From Nocardia vaccinii NBRC 15922 (lineage in GTDB: Bacteria > Actinomycetota > Actinomycetes > Mycobacteriales > Mycobacteriaceae), in assembly GCF_001613305.1 (NCBI RefSeq), contig NZ_BDCC01000031.1, positions 1 through 34,614 on the forward strand: DNA of 34,614 bases. Direction: 5' to 3'. This document shows positions 7,155 through 14,241 of this stretch, in pieces. The notes beneath the pieces were generated by a model that worked only from the letters and a program-made list of their open reading frames with translations, did no database searches and was not told the origin of the DNA. A program made the position numbers and the translations under genes. Positions within the stretch are counted from its first letter, which is position 1; each line of letters begins with the position of its first letter.

Positions 7155-9391
7155 CCGTCGACCGGATCGAAGCCAATGGCCTGACGATGGAACTCGCGCC
7201 CCGCCGCTTGTCGGGGCGGCTGATCGGCGGGTGGTATCTGCGCGGCGTCGTCGCCGTCATGGTGCAGGTGCCGGCTCTGGCGCTCGGGATGCTGGTGCTG
7301 TTGCCCACGGCGTGGTCGGTGGCGGTCGTGGTGTTCGCGCCCCGGTACCGCTTCGTGGCCGTGTGCTGCGCCGCGGTGGTCTGCGCGGTGTGGACCTGGC
7401 GGAGGTTGGCGAGTCCGTCCGGCTCGGAGGGGGAGGCGCAGCAGACGGACAGATGGGTTCCGCGCCGGCCTGAGTTGTGCGTGTGGCTGGTATGGCTCGT
7501 CGGTGTCGCTTGGGCGGGAATCGATTTCGGGTCGAGAGGAAATTGGGGCTGGTCCGAGGTCGCCGGGGCGGGTGCGGTGCTGATCGGGGTCTGGTGGTGG
7601 GCCGCACGGCGGTGGCGGGGCCATTGGTACTGGGCCGCGTCGCTGCCCGCCGCGGTGGCCGCGGCGGGCGTGATCGCGGCGATCGTGGCTACCGAGGGGA
7701 GCGAGGCGTACTGGATGACGCTGGTGTGGGTGGTGGCCACATTCGGACTGCTGGTGTTCACGGTGTGGATGGCGTGGTTGCTGCGGCGCACCTGGTGGCC
7801 GTGGTGGCCGCTGATCGTGCCGTTCGGGGTCTCGGCATTCGTGGCGGGTCTGGCCTGGCGGTTGATCTTCGAGCCGATCGTGGACCCGGTCACGAATGTG
7901 GGCTTCCAGGCGTTCCTGTACGCGTTGATGCTGGGCGCGGCCTTCGCCTGGATCTGGTTCGGTGCGCTGTTCGTCCTGTTGCGGGCCGCGGCCGCCAGCA
8001 TCGACTCCGATCCGGTTCGCCGCGCCTATCTGGAGCGCAGGACCGGGGTGCGTCGATACTGGCGGCTCGTGGTGATGTTGAATCCGGTCATCATGATCGC
8101 CGGGCTGGTCGTCACCGTGGCCGCGGCGCGTGTCTTCGACATCATTCTGGTGGGGGTGCCCGGACCGCAGCAGTACACGCTGGACAGCGTGACCGTGCAC
8201 TGGTGGCATCTGCCCTCCGATACCGCGGCCGATCATGTTGCCGCAGCGGCGTTCTCGCTGCCGCTGGCGCTCGTGGTCGGTGTGGTCGCATGGTTTCTCC
8301 AGGTCGGCATCCGACGGCATCACGCTCGGTGGCCCGGACCCGGTGTGGTCGCGGTGCCGGTTCGACTGCGCATTCCCGTCCCCGCCCGTACCGGGGCCGG
8401 ACCGCGACTGGCCGCACATGAGATGTGGATCCTGAAACGCGTACGGACGGTGACGGGCCGGATCGAAACCGGCTGGACCGTGCTGCGGGCGGCGATCGGC
8501 GGGGGAGTCGGACAACTCGTCGCCTCGCGTTCGGCGGCTGTGAAAAAACCTGTGGCGCGGGAAGATCCGCCGCCCGGTACGAGCTCGGCCGAACGACTGC
8601 TGGTGACCGTGGTGCGAGCGTGCCGCCTGTGTGTCCGAATCGGGGTGGCGCTGTTGGCGGCCCTGGGCCCGTTGGCGGTGCTGTTCGTGATGACGTGGGC
8701 GGGCTTCGACGGGCCCGCGTTGATCGGACCGAAGTCGATCTGGAGCGACGCCGAACTCTGGCGTGGCCTGATGGATACCGGTGTTGTCGCGGTGGTGGCC
8801 ACCTTCCTGACCGTGAGTGCGGCCCTGCCACCGGCCTACTATGCGGCGACGCTACGACCGGACAAGGTGCCCTCACGGGTGCTGATGACATTCCTGGTGG
8901 TCTTCGCGGTCCTGCCCGCGCAGATCTATCTCGGGCCGATCCGGGCGATCATCAATCGACTCGACCTGGCCGGGACATCGATACCGTTGATCCTGATGCA
9001 TGCCGCGATCGGGCTGCCGATCGCGATCATGATCCTGCGCGGCGCACTCCTGGCTCCCGCCGACGGCCCGCTGTCGGACACCCGCCGGGAACCGGCGAGC
9101 ACATCGATCATGGTGCGCAGCGTATTGCACAGTGCCGGACCGGCTCTCGTCGCGGTGGCGGTTCTGCAACTGGTCCAGGTGTGGAACGATTTCTTCATCG
9201 GGTTGCAGGTGCGCGGCGCGGACGCGAGTCCGTGGTCGCTGCTGCTGTGGAGTGACGCCCGGCAATTCCACGAGAGCACAGCGCATCTGGCGGCCGGAGC
9301 GCTGCTGTCCGCGGTACCGCCGGTGATTCTGCTGCTGGCGACCTGGCGGCGATTCCTTGTCCCGGGACTGACCGGAGGAGCGTTGCGATGA
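7151..9391 (+). CDS. Fused double ABC permease (UgpA/MalF-like + UgpE/MalG-like) with degenerate coupling loops
   Basis: This 746-residue polytopic protein looks like two binding-protein-dependent permeases in one chain. The N-terminal half has VPFGVSAFVAGLAWRLIFEP (MalF/UgpA type). The C-terminal half has a MalG/UgpE-type stretch, LPAQIYLGPIRAIINRLDLA, then GLPIAIMILRGALL and LQLVQVWNDFF. A polar linker (about 390-470) joins them. The EAA loop that docks an ATPase is degraded in both halves: around residues 284-305 only the Gly and final Pro remain (ERRTGVRRYWRLVVMLNP), and around 640-662 EAA, Gly and LP are all lost. No ABC ATPase is encoded nearby. The ATG at 7151 overlaps the upstream stop; a GTG at 7145 is also possible. 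It may be a transporter using a distant ATPase or a repurposed receptor. Confidence 0.75.
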   Translation: MTVDRIEANGLTMELAPRRLSGRLIGGWYLRGVVAVMVQVPALALGMLVLLPTAWSVAVVVFAPRYRFVAVCCAAVVCAVWTWRRLASPSGSEGEAQQTDRWVPRRPELCVWLVWLVGVAWAGIDFGSRGNWGWSEVAGAGAVLIGVWWWAARRWRGHWYWAASLPAAVAAAGVIAAIVATEGSEAYWMTLVWVVATFGLLVFTVWMAWLLRRTWWPWWPLIVPFGVSAFVAGLAWRLIFEPIVDPVTNVGFQAFLYALMLGAAFAWIWFGALFVLLRAAAASIDSDPVRRAYLERRTGVRRYWRLVVMLNPVIMIAGLVVTVAAARVFDIILVGVPGPQQYTLDSVTVHWWHLPSDTAADHVAAAAFSLPLALVVGVVAWFLQVGIRRHHARWPGPGVVAVPVRLRIPVPARTGAGPRLAAHEMWILKRVRTVTGRIETGWTVLRAAIGGGVGQLVASRSAAVKKPVAREDPPPGTSSAERLLVTVVRACRLCVRIGVALLAALGPLAVLFVMTWAGFDGPALIGPKSIWSDAELWRGLMDTGVVAVVATFLTVSAALPPAYYAATLRPDKVPSRVLMTFLVVFAVLPAQIYLGPIRAIINRLDLAGTSIPLILMHAAIGLPIAIMILRGALLAPADGPLSDTRREPASTSIMVRSVLHSAGPALVAVAVLQLVQVWNDFFIGLQVRGADASPWSLLLWSDARQFHESTAHLAAGALLSAVPPVILLLATWRRFLVPGLTGGALR

Positions 9392-11319
9392 CCTCGGCAG
9401 CCGATGCCGCCGATCTCGGCCCGGATGAATTCGCGGTCGAATCACCGGTACAGATCGTGGAGAAATCATCGCTGTGGCAGGGATTCCTGCGGACAGCGTC
9501 GGTACTGAGTACGTCATTGCTCCTGGAGTTGATCAGCAAACTCTTGGAGAACCGAGTCGGCCAGAGTCCGACCCTGGCGTCGGCATCGTCGTGGCTCAGC
9601 CGGATCGCCATTCTCGTGGTTCTGGTCGCGGCGGCGTACCTGATTCTGCGGCGGCTGGCCACGATGCGCGAACGGCTGCGCGTACGACAGGAGATGCGGC
9701 TGACCGCCGATCTGATCTCGCCGGGCCCGGAGGTGCGATCGTGGCCGTCTTCCGCTGATTTCACGGCGAAAAGCACTGTCCTCGAGCGGTTTCCGAGCCA
9801 GATCGAAAGCCGGGCCCGGTGGCGGAAATCGGTGGTGCTGCGGGTGCTGGACGCGCTGCCGTTCGAGCAGTACGAGGCCGTCGCACTGTATGAAATGGCT
9901 TCGGCGATCCTGACCGCCGGCCGCCGGCTTCCGGTCGACGAGGAACTGCATCCGGCCTCGGCGACAGTGGAGATCGACCGATTGCGCCGGGCCGGAGTGC
10001 TGGTGCGGATCACCGACGACCGCGTCGCGGTGCGGCGGACGATCGTGCGGTGGATGCGGGCCGCCACGCAGCTCGGCCGAGTGCACGACAGAGGGGTGCG
10101 GATCGAGGAACAGCCCGAGTGGGATGCCGCGTTGCCCGCACTGATACATCACCACGCGGATCGAGCGACGCGGTGGTCGGCCGCATTGGACACGCGCAGG
10201 CTGGGTGCGGGGGCTCAGCGGTGGTTCGCGCAGGAGTCGGATCAATTGCTCGATCTGATCGCCCGCTGTGCGGAGATGAAAGTGAACCCGCACAAGCGCG
10301 CCGTGGTCGATGCGGCCGTTCCGGAGTTGCTCCGCATCGCCGACGCCCTGGACCGCTGGTATGCGCGAAACGGTTGGAGCGCCGCGAAAGATGGTCTTGC
10401 GCAGGAGATCTCGAAACTGCTCACCGGCGAGGAACAGCCGGTGGAATACGAGTTGATCCAGATCCGGCTGACCGAATCGGACGGTGCGGCCGATGGCGGC
10501 GAGAAGCCCGACGCTGATCGGAAGTCCGATGCGGACGACGAACCGAGGCTGAAGATCGATTCGTCGGTGACGTGGTTGCATCGGTACAAGGCTCCGCTGA
10601 TGGCACGCCGGGACGAGCGCGAGGCGTGGATGTTCCTGGCCCGGGAGTGGAGCCCGAAGAGCCTGAAGCAGGCGGGTGAGCGGCTCGAGCGGGCCTGGCG
10701 GCGACTACCCGCCCGCGACGCCGCCGGTTCGGTCTGTCTGCTGGTGGACCTGGCCATCGTCCGGTTGCACGAGGGCAGGCTCGAGGCCGCGCGGAACTGC
10801 CTCGCGGTCGCGCAGACGCTGGCCGGTGACGACCGCGACCCGGCGGGGGTAGCGCACGTCTACGAAACCCTGGGCGTGCTGCGCTGGATGCGCGGCGAAC
10901 CGCGGCGCGCCCTGCACGACTGGCAGCGAGCGTTGAGGCGTTTCCGGGATCTGAACCACGACCTCGGGATCGCGCGCTGCCTGCAGCACCTGGGCTCGGC
11001 GATGGCGGAGTTCCCGGAATACGGCGGGCTGCTGGTGAGCGGGGAGCCGAGTCGCGGCGAGGTGCTGCGGCAGGCCGGTGGTTGGCTGGCCGAGGCCCTG
11101 AGTATGCGCGCGGCCATCGCGCCCACCCCGGGAACCGGCCGCCGGCCTGCGCAATTGCCTGCCGAAGCGGCGCTGGCGAGGGTGCGCGCCCGGCTGACGG
11201 GCGAATCGGGTCTGTTCGATCCCGAGCTGGGGCCGCGCGGCGACGTGCTGCTCGAAGGTGTCGAGTGCTGGCCGCTGGCCGTGCCCGAGGATGCTGGATC
11301 GCCTTCTCGCGAGTCCTGA
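9388..11319 (+). CDS. Membrane-anchored TPR protein of the solute-binding/permease operon, function unknown
   Basis: I do not recognise a named family for this 643-residue protein. One clear membrane helix (about 70-90, SRIAILVVLVAAAYLILRRL) follows a hydrophobic or amphipathic segment (33-50). The rest is probably cytoplasmic. Residues about 150-230 look like a winged-helix fold (EQYEAVALYEMASAILTAG, then EIDRLRRAGVLVRITDDRVA). Residues about 450-540 contain TPR-like helices (YETLGVLRWMRGEPRRALHD, LGIARCLQHLGSA). An acidic low-complexity linker lies near 370-390. No nucleotide-binding domain is visible. Its ATG overlaps the permease stop (ATGA), so it should be made in step with the permease. 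A role as its cytoplasmic partner or signal output is inference. Confidence 0.7.
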   Translation: MTSAADAADLGPDEFAVESPVQIVEKSSLWQGFLRTASVLSTSLLLELISKLLENRVGQSPTLASASSWLSRIAILVVLVAAAYLILRRLATMRERLRVRQEMRLTADLISPGPEVRSWPSSADFTAKSTVLERFPSQIESRARWRKSVVLRVLDALPFEQYEAVALYEMASAILTAGRRLPVDEELHPASATVEIDRLRRAGVLVRITDDRVAVRRTIVRWMRAATQLGRVHDRGVRIEEQPEWDAALPALIHHHADRATRWSAALDTRRLGAGAQRWFAQESDQLLDLIARCAEMKVNPHKRAVVDAAVPELLRIADALDRWYARNGWSAAKDGLAQEISKLLTGEEQPVEYELIQIRLTESDGAADGGEKPDADRKSDADDEPRLKIDSSVTWLHRYKAPLMARRDEREAWMFLAREWSPKSLKQAGERLERAWRRLPARDAAGSVCLLVDLAIVRLHEGRLEAARNCLAVAQTLAGDDRDPAGVAHVYETLGVLRWMRGEPRRALHDWQRALRRFRDLNHDLGIARCLQHLGSAMAEFPEYGGLLVSGEPSRGEVLRQAGGWLAEALSMRAAIAPTPGTGRRPAQLPAEAALARVRARLTGESGLFDPELGPRGDVLLEGVECWPLAVPEDAGSPSRES

Positions 11320-11660
11320 TCGGAAGAAATTCCCGAGATCTGGATCACATTTTTGTTGTGATCTCGAACACGTAACGGTTCGTTAACGACATTTGCGTAA
11401 TTCGTTACCTTTCCGATGTCAGCCCGCGAAAACCGGATCGAACCTCATGTATATGTTGACGGTATCGACTCGTTATCTGTACGTGATCTGCCGCGAATTC
11501 TCCGTTACCGTCGCTTGCGGCTCGGAAACCGAGCTGAGACTCGAATCGCCGAACACCGGAAACCTCGTCCCGTGATTCGAGTTCGCACCCGACATTTCCG
11601 GGGACGAGGCCTGACGCGGTACGTGCGTTGTGGCGGCTGGGCGCGGGCAGGGACAACCAT
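11320..11660 (+). promoter_or_regulatory. 341-bp intergenic region and leader upstream of the rpf-like gene
   Basis: No coding region is convincing here. The left part is AT-richer than its surroundings and holds two alternative dyads with a T-rich centre: CGAGATC/GATCTCG (11334-11340 and 11360-11366) and GATCACA/TGTGATC (11343-11349 and 11357-11363). These may end the upstream operon. GTAACG (11372-11377), the palindrome CGTTAACG (11381-11388) and CGTTAC (11403-11408) follow, with GTTACC again at 11504. The right part has strong potential RNA structure, listed separately. A likely Shine-Dalgarno (CAGGGA) lies 7 nt before the rpf ATG. I could not fix a promoter with proper spacing. Confidence 0.6.
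11521..11609 (+). promoter_or_regulatory. Structured leader with interlocking stems before the rpf-like gene
   Basis: Three pairings are visible. CTCGG/CCGAG (11521-11525 and 11529-11533) has a 3-nt loop. ACTCGAATC (11539-11547) pairs perfectly with GATTCGAGT (11574-11582). CCTCGTCCC (11563-11571) pairs perfectly with GGGACGAGG (11601-11609). The last two interlock (A-B-A'-B'), so they form a pseudoknot or compete. This is the pattern of a regulatory RNA leader. I could not match it to the c-di-AMP riboswitch often found before rpf genes. Confidence 0.45.
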
Positions 11661-11990
11661 ATGCTTCGCAACCGCAAGATCAGCACTCTCGGAATCACCG
11701 CCGTCGCGGGCGCCCTCATCGCCGTCCCGTTCGGCCTGACCGCCACCGCTTCCGCGCAGGGCGGCCACAACTGGGACGCCGTCGCGCAGTGCGAGGCCAG
11801 CGGCAACTGGGGCGCCAACACCGGTAACGGCTACTACGGCGGCCTGCAGTTCACTCAGAGCACCTGGAACGCCAATGGCGGCAGTGGCAACCCGGCCAAC
11901 GCCAGCCGCGCCGAGCAGATCCGCGTCGCGGAGAACGTGCTCGCCAGCCAGGGCCCCGGCGCTTGGCCGGTGTGCGGCTCCAACCTGTAA
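11661..11990 (+). CDS. Secreted resuscitation-promoting-factor-like transglycosylase
   Basis: The 109-residue precursor has a Sec signal peptide (MLRNRKIS, a hydrophobic core, cleavage after ATASA near residue 32) and then a single Rpf catalytic domain of about 77 residues. Key features are WDAVAQCEASGNW with the catalytic Glu45, GYYGGLQFTQSTW, and Cys44 and Cys105, which form the disulfide known in Rpf structures. It should cleave peptidoglycan glycan strands outside the cell and act in growth or resuscitation. It lacks LysM, DUF348/G5 or Pro-Ala extensions, so it is a minimal Rpf like RpfC to RpfE. The start ATG at 11661 gives a normal signal peptide. The gene stands alone, with a long leader upstream and a strong terminator downstream. 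Confidence 0.92.
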   Translation: MLRNRKISTLGITAVAGALIAVPFGLTATASAQGGHNWDAVAQCEASGNWGANTGNGYYGGLQFTQSTWNANGGSGNPANASRAEQIRVAENVLASQGPGAWPVCGSNL

Positions 11991-12309
11991 GTCGCGCGCT
12001 CGAGTTCGATCGTTTCATCGCGGCCCCGCCGTCCGGTAGCTCCGGACGGCGGGGCCGCGGTCGTTCCCGGGATCGCGGTCGGTTGTCGACGCGCTCGGTC
12101 CGCTCGCTCGAATAATTCTGCTTGAGAACTAGTGGTCTTGTCGCCTTGGGTAAGTCTGATCTGTCGGACAACTTTCATCACCTGATCACAGCTGTGTTGT
12201 TCGAGTTTTTCCGTAGCAGCTGCCCTCCGGTTGGATTCGAGTCACACCACCGCCACCTTCATGATGTTCTGTCCTAGAATTATCGTGTTGGTCGTGTGGA
12301 AGGTTTGTG
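11991..12309. other. 319-bp intergenic region between rpf and the MFS-MarR gene
   Basis: After the rpf terminator (12019-12059) I see no coding sequence. The segment 12100-12300 is relatively AT-rich for this genome. It holds a perfect 10-bp palindrome CACAGCTGTG (12187-12196) and a possible -10 TAGAAT (12275-12280) for the MFS-MarR gene. A small dyad TTCT/AGAA spans that -10 and might be a MarR site, but it is too short to trust. Confidence 0.5.
12019..12059 (+). terminator. Very strong hairpin terminator after rpf
   Basis: GCGGCCCCGCCGTCCGG (12020-12036) pairs perfectly with CCGGACGGCGGGGCCGC (12042-12058) around the loop TAGCT. One more C-G pair at 12019/12059 makes 18 bp. It begins 29 nt after the rpf stop. 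No T-tract follows. Confidence 0.88.
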
Positions 12310-14241
12310 ATGCTGTTCGTCGAGTCGGCTCGTCCCCGGTTCGTGCGGGAACATCGGCGGGCCGGGTGGCTCGCGGTCGGCGCGGTCTGCATCGGGGCGT
12401 TCATGGGACAGCTGGACGCGAGCGTCGTCACCCTGACCTTCCCGGCCGTGCAGCACGAATTCGGTGCGTCGCTCGCCGGAGTGGAATGGGTGTCGCTGGC
12501 CTATCTGCTCACGGTCGTCGGACTGGTGGTGGCCACCGGCAGGATCGCAGACTCGATCGGCCGCAAGGTCGTCTACCTGCAGGGATTCGTCGTATTCACG
12601 CTCGCCTCGGCGGCCTGTGCGCTGGCTCCGGGGCTGGGCTGGCTGATCGGCTTCCGGGTGCTGCAGGCCGTCGGGGCGGCTATGTTGCAGGCGAACAGTG
12701 TCGCGCTGGTGGTCACCAGCGTTCCGGCGAGCCGGATGCGAGCGGCGCTCGGTGTGCAGGCCGGGGCGCAGGCGCTGGGGTTGGCGCTGGGCCCGGCCGT
12801 CGGCGGGATGCTGGTGGATTCGGTCGGCTGGCGATGGGTGTACGGGGTGAACGTCCCGGTCGGCATTGTGGCCCTGATCGCGGGACGATATCTGCTGCCG
12901 CGCACTCGACAACGCGCGGTTCTCGACGAATTCGATTGGCGCGGACTGTTGTTGCTGATCGTGTGCACCAGTGCGCTGCTGCTGGCGGTGTCCGCGGTAT
13001 CGGGGCTCGCGGTTCCGGCTTGGGTTCCCGCCGCGTTGGTCGTGGCGGCGGTGGCCGCGGGAGCCGGGTTGCTCTGGTGGTCCCGCCGTGCCGCCGATCC
13101 GCTGATCGATCCGAGCATGGTCCGGCCGAAGGCGGTCTGGTTGGGCCTGGCCGGGGCGTTCGCCGCCTATCTCGTACTGTTCGGGCCGCTGGCGCTGTTC
13201 CCGCAGTTGCGCGGCGCGACCGCCACCGGATTGATCCTGACCGCGCTGCCTGCCGGATTCGCTCTGGCGGCCGTCGGCGGCGGGCGGGTACTGCCGGACG
13301 AGTGGGACGGTCGCCGGCGCGAACGACTCGGTGCGATCGTCGCGACGATAGCGCTGGCGGCGCTGCTGCTCGACCCGGCCTCGACCTGGTGGACGTTCTG
13401 CTGGCTGGGGGTGCTGGGCCTGGGGCTGGGCGTATTCATTCCGGGAAACAACACCGGCATCATGAGCGCGGTTCCGGCGGGACGGTCCGGGACGAGCGGG
13501 GGACTGGTGAACATGGCCCGCGGGCTCGGCACCGCCGGCGGCGTCGCCGTGGTGACCTTCGCGCTCCATCTGTACGGCGGCGCCGCGGGCATGGTCTCGG
13601 GTTCGCGGGCGGCGTTGACCGGACTGCTCGTCGTGGCGGCGCTGGCCGCCGCGACGACCTTCACCGGTCGTCGGGCACAATCCGGGACATCATCTCAGCG
13701 TGAGGAGCCGCCGATGACCACATCCGCCGCCGAGGCCGCACTGGTACCTCCCGTGCGGCCCGACGAGACCGCCGTCGCCGAGGTCATCGCATGTCTGCGG
13801 CGCGCGATGCGCCGGGCGGCGCGGGCCGCGGACCCGGCCAATACGCTCTCGGTCGCCCAGCTCGAACTGCTCTCGTGCGTATCGGAACATCCCGGGGTGC
13901 GGCCCGGTCAGCTGGCGCGTCTGTTGCGCCTGGCGCCCAATTCGGTGACCACGCTGGTCAACGGCCTGCAGACGCAGAACATGATCACCCGCGCGTCCGG
14001 CGAGGATCGGCGTGCGGTGACCCTGACGCTCACTGCCGACGGCGCGGCCGCGGTGCGCGGCTGGCAGTCGACCAACGCCGGTATCCTGCGCACGGCATTG
14101 GATGAGCTGCATCCGGGCTGGCAGCACCTGCTCGCCGCGGCCATGCCCGCCCTGACCGAACTCACCCGCGCGATCGATACCCTCGCAGATCCGGTTCCGG
14201 CGCAGGGACGGGAGCCGGCTACGAATCCGTCGCAGCAGTAG
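12310..14241 (+). CDS. MFS drug exporter (DHA2-like) fused in frame to a MarR regulator
   Basis: Residues 1 to about 455 form a DHA2-type MFS exporter: GAFMGQLDASVVTLTFPAV in TM1, loop motif GRIADSIGRK, and the antiporter motif LGLALGPAVGGML. Residues from about 469 to 643 form a MarR winged helix: LSVAQLELLSCVSEHPG, QLARLLRLAPNSVTTLVNGL and the wing DRRAVTLTLT. No stop codon separates them. An internal ATG at 13714 has a good upstream GTGAGGAG, so MarR could also be made alone. ATG 12310 has GGAAGG 6 nt upstream; GTG 12307 is too close. Normally these are two genes, with MarR repressing the pump. A fusion would tether the repressor to the membrane. A sequencing or evolutionary indel near 13700 is the alternative. 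The 3' end overlaps the next gene by 23 bp. Confidence 0.82.
   Translation: MLFVESARPRFVREHRRAGWLAVGAVCIGAFMGQLDASVVTLTFPAVQHEFGASLAGVEWVSLAYLLTVVGLVVATGRIADSIGRKVVYLQGFVVFTLASAACALAPGLGWLIGFRVLQAVGAAMLQANSVALVVTSVPASRMRAALGVQAGAQALGLALGPAVGGMLVDSVGWRWVYGVNVPVGIVALIAGRYLLPRTRQRAVLDEFDWRGLLLLIVCTSALLLAVSAVSGLAVPAWVPAALVVAAVAAGAGLLWWSRRAADPLIDPSMVRPKAVWLGLAGAFAAYLVLFGPLALFPQLRGATATGLILTALPAGFALAAVGGGRVLPDEWDGRRRERLGAIVATIALAALLLDPASTWWTFCWLGVLGLGLGVFIPGNNTGIMSAVPAGRSGTSGGLVNMARGLGTAGGVAVVTFALHLYGGAAGMVSGSRAALTGLLVVAALAAATTFTGRRAQSGTSSQREEPPMTTSAAEAALVPPVRPDETAVAEVIACLRRAMRRAARAADPANTLSVAQLELLSCVSEHPGVRPGQLARLLRLAPNSVTTLVNGLQTQNMITRASGEDRRAVTLTLTADGAAAVRGWQSTNAGILRTALDELHPGWQHLLAAAMPALTELTRAIDTLADPVPAQGREPATNPSQQ
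13714..14241 (+). CDS. Possible separately translated MarR regulator (internal start)
   Basis: The ATG at 13714 is preceded by GTGAGGAG with 5 nt spacing (GAGCCGCCG before ATG), the best Shine-Dalgarno in this area. The product would be a normal-sized MarR protein of 175 residues with a complete winged helix-turn-helix. It is in the same frame as the MFS gene, so this entry is an alternative product of the fused gene and not a further locus. Confidence 0.5.
   Translation: MTTSAAEAALVPPVRPDETAVAEVIACLRRAMRRAARAADPANTLSVAQLELLSCVSEHPGVRPGQLARLLRLAPNSVTTLVNGLQTQNMITRASGEDRRAVTLTLTADGAAAVRGWQSTNAGILRTALDELHPGWQHLLAAAMPALTELTRAIDTLADPVPAQGREPATNPSQQ

Noticed and set aside
11343..11363. CRP-like site GATCACA/TGTGATC
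   Set aside because: CRP sites read TGTGA-N6-TCACA. Here the half-sites are in the opposite order, so the dyad does not fit.
11410..11660. c-di-AMP (ydaO-type) riboswitch before rpf
   Set aside because: These are common before actinobacterial rpf genes, but I could not find the conserved core segments in order, so only a generic structured leader is reported.
12187..12196. Palindrome CACAGCTGTG as an operator
   Set aside because: It is perfect but only 10 bp and about 110 bp from the next start, with no second copy.
13640..13720. Frameshift separating the MFS exporter from MarR
   Set aside because: A TGA exists in another frame at 13701-13703, directly before the internal ribosome-binding site, so a base error is possible. 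The sequence as given is open and both parts are in one frame, so it is annotated as a fusion.
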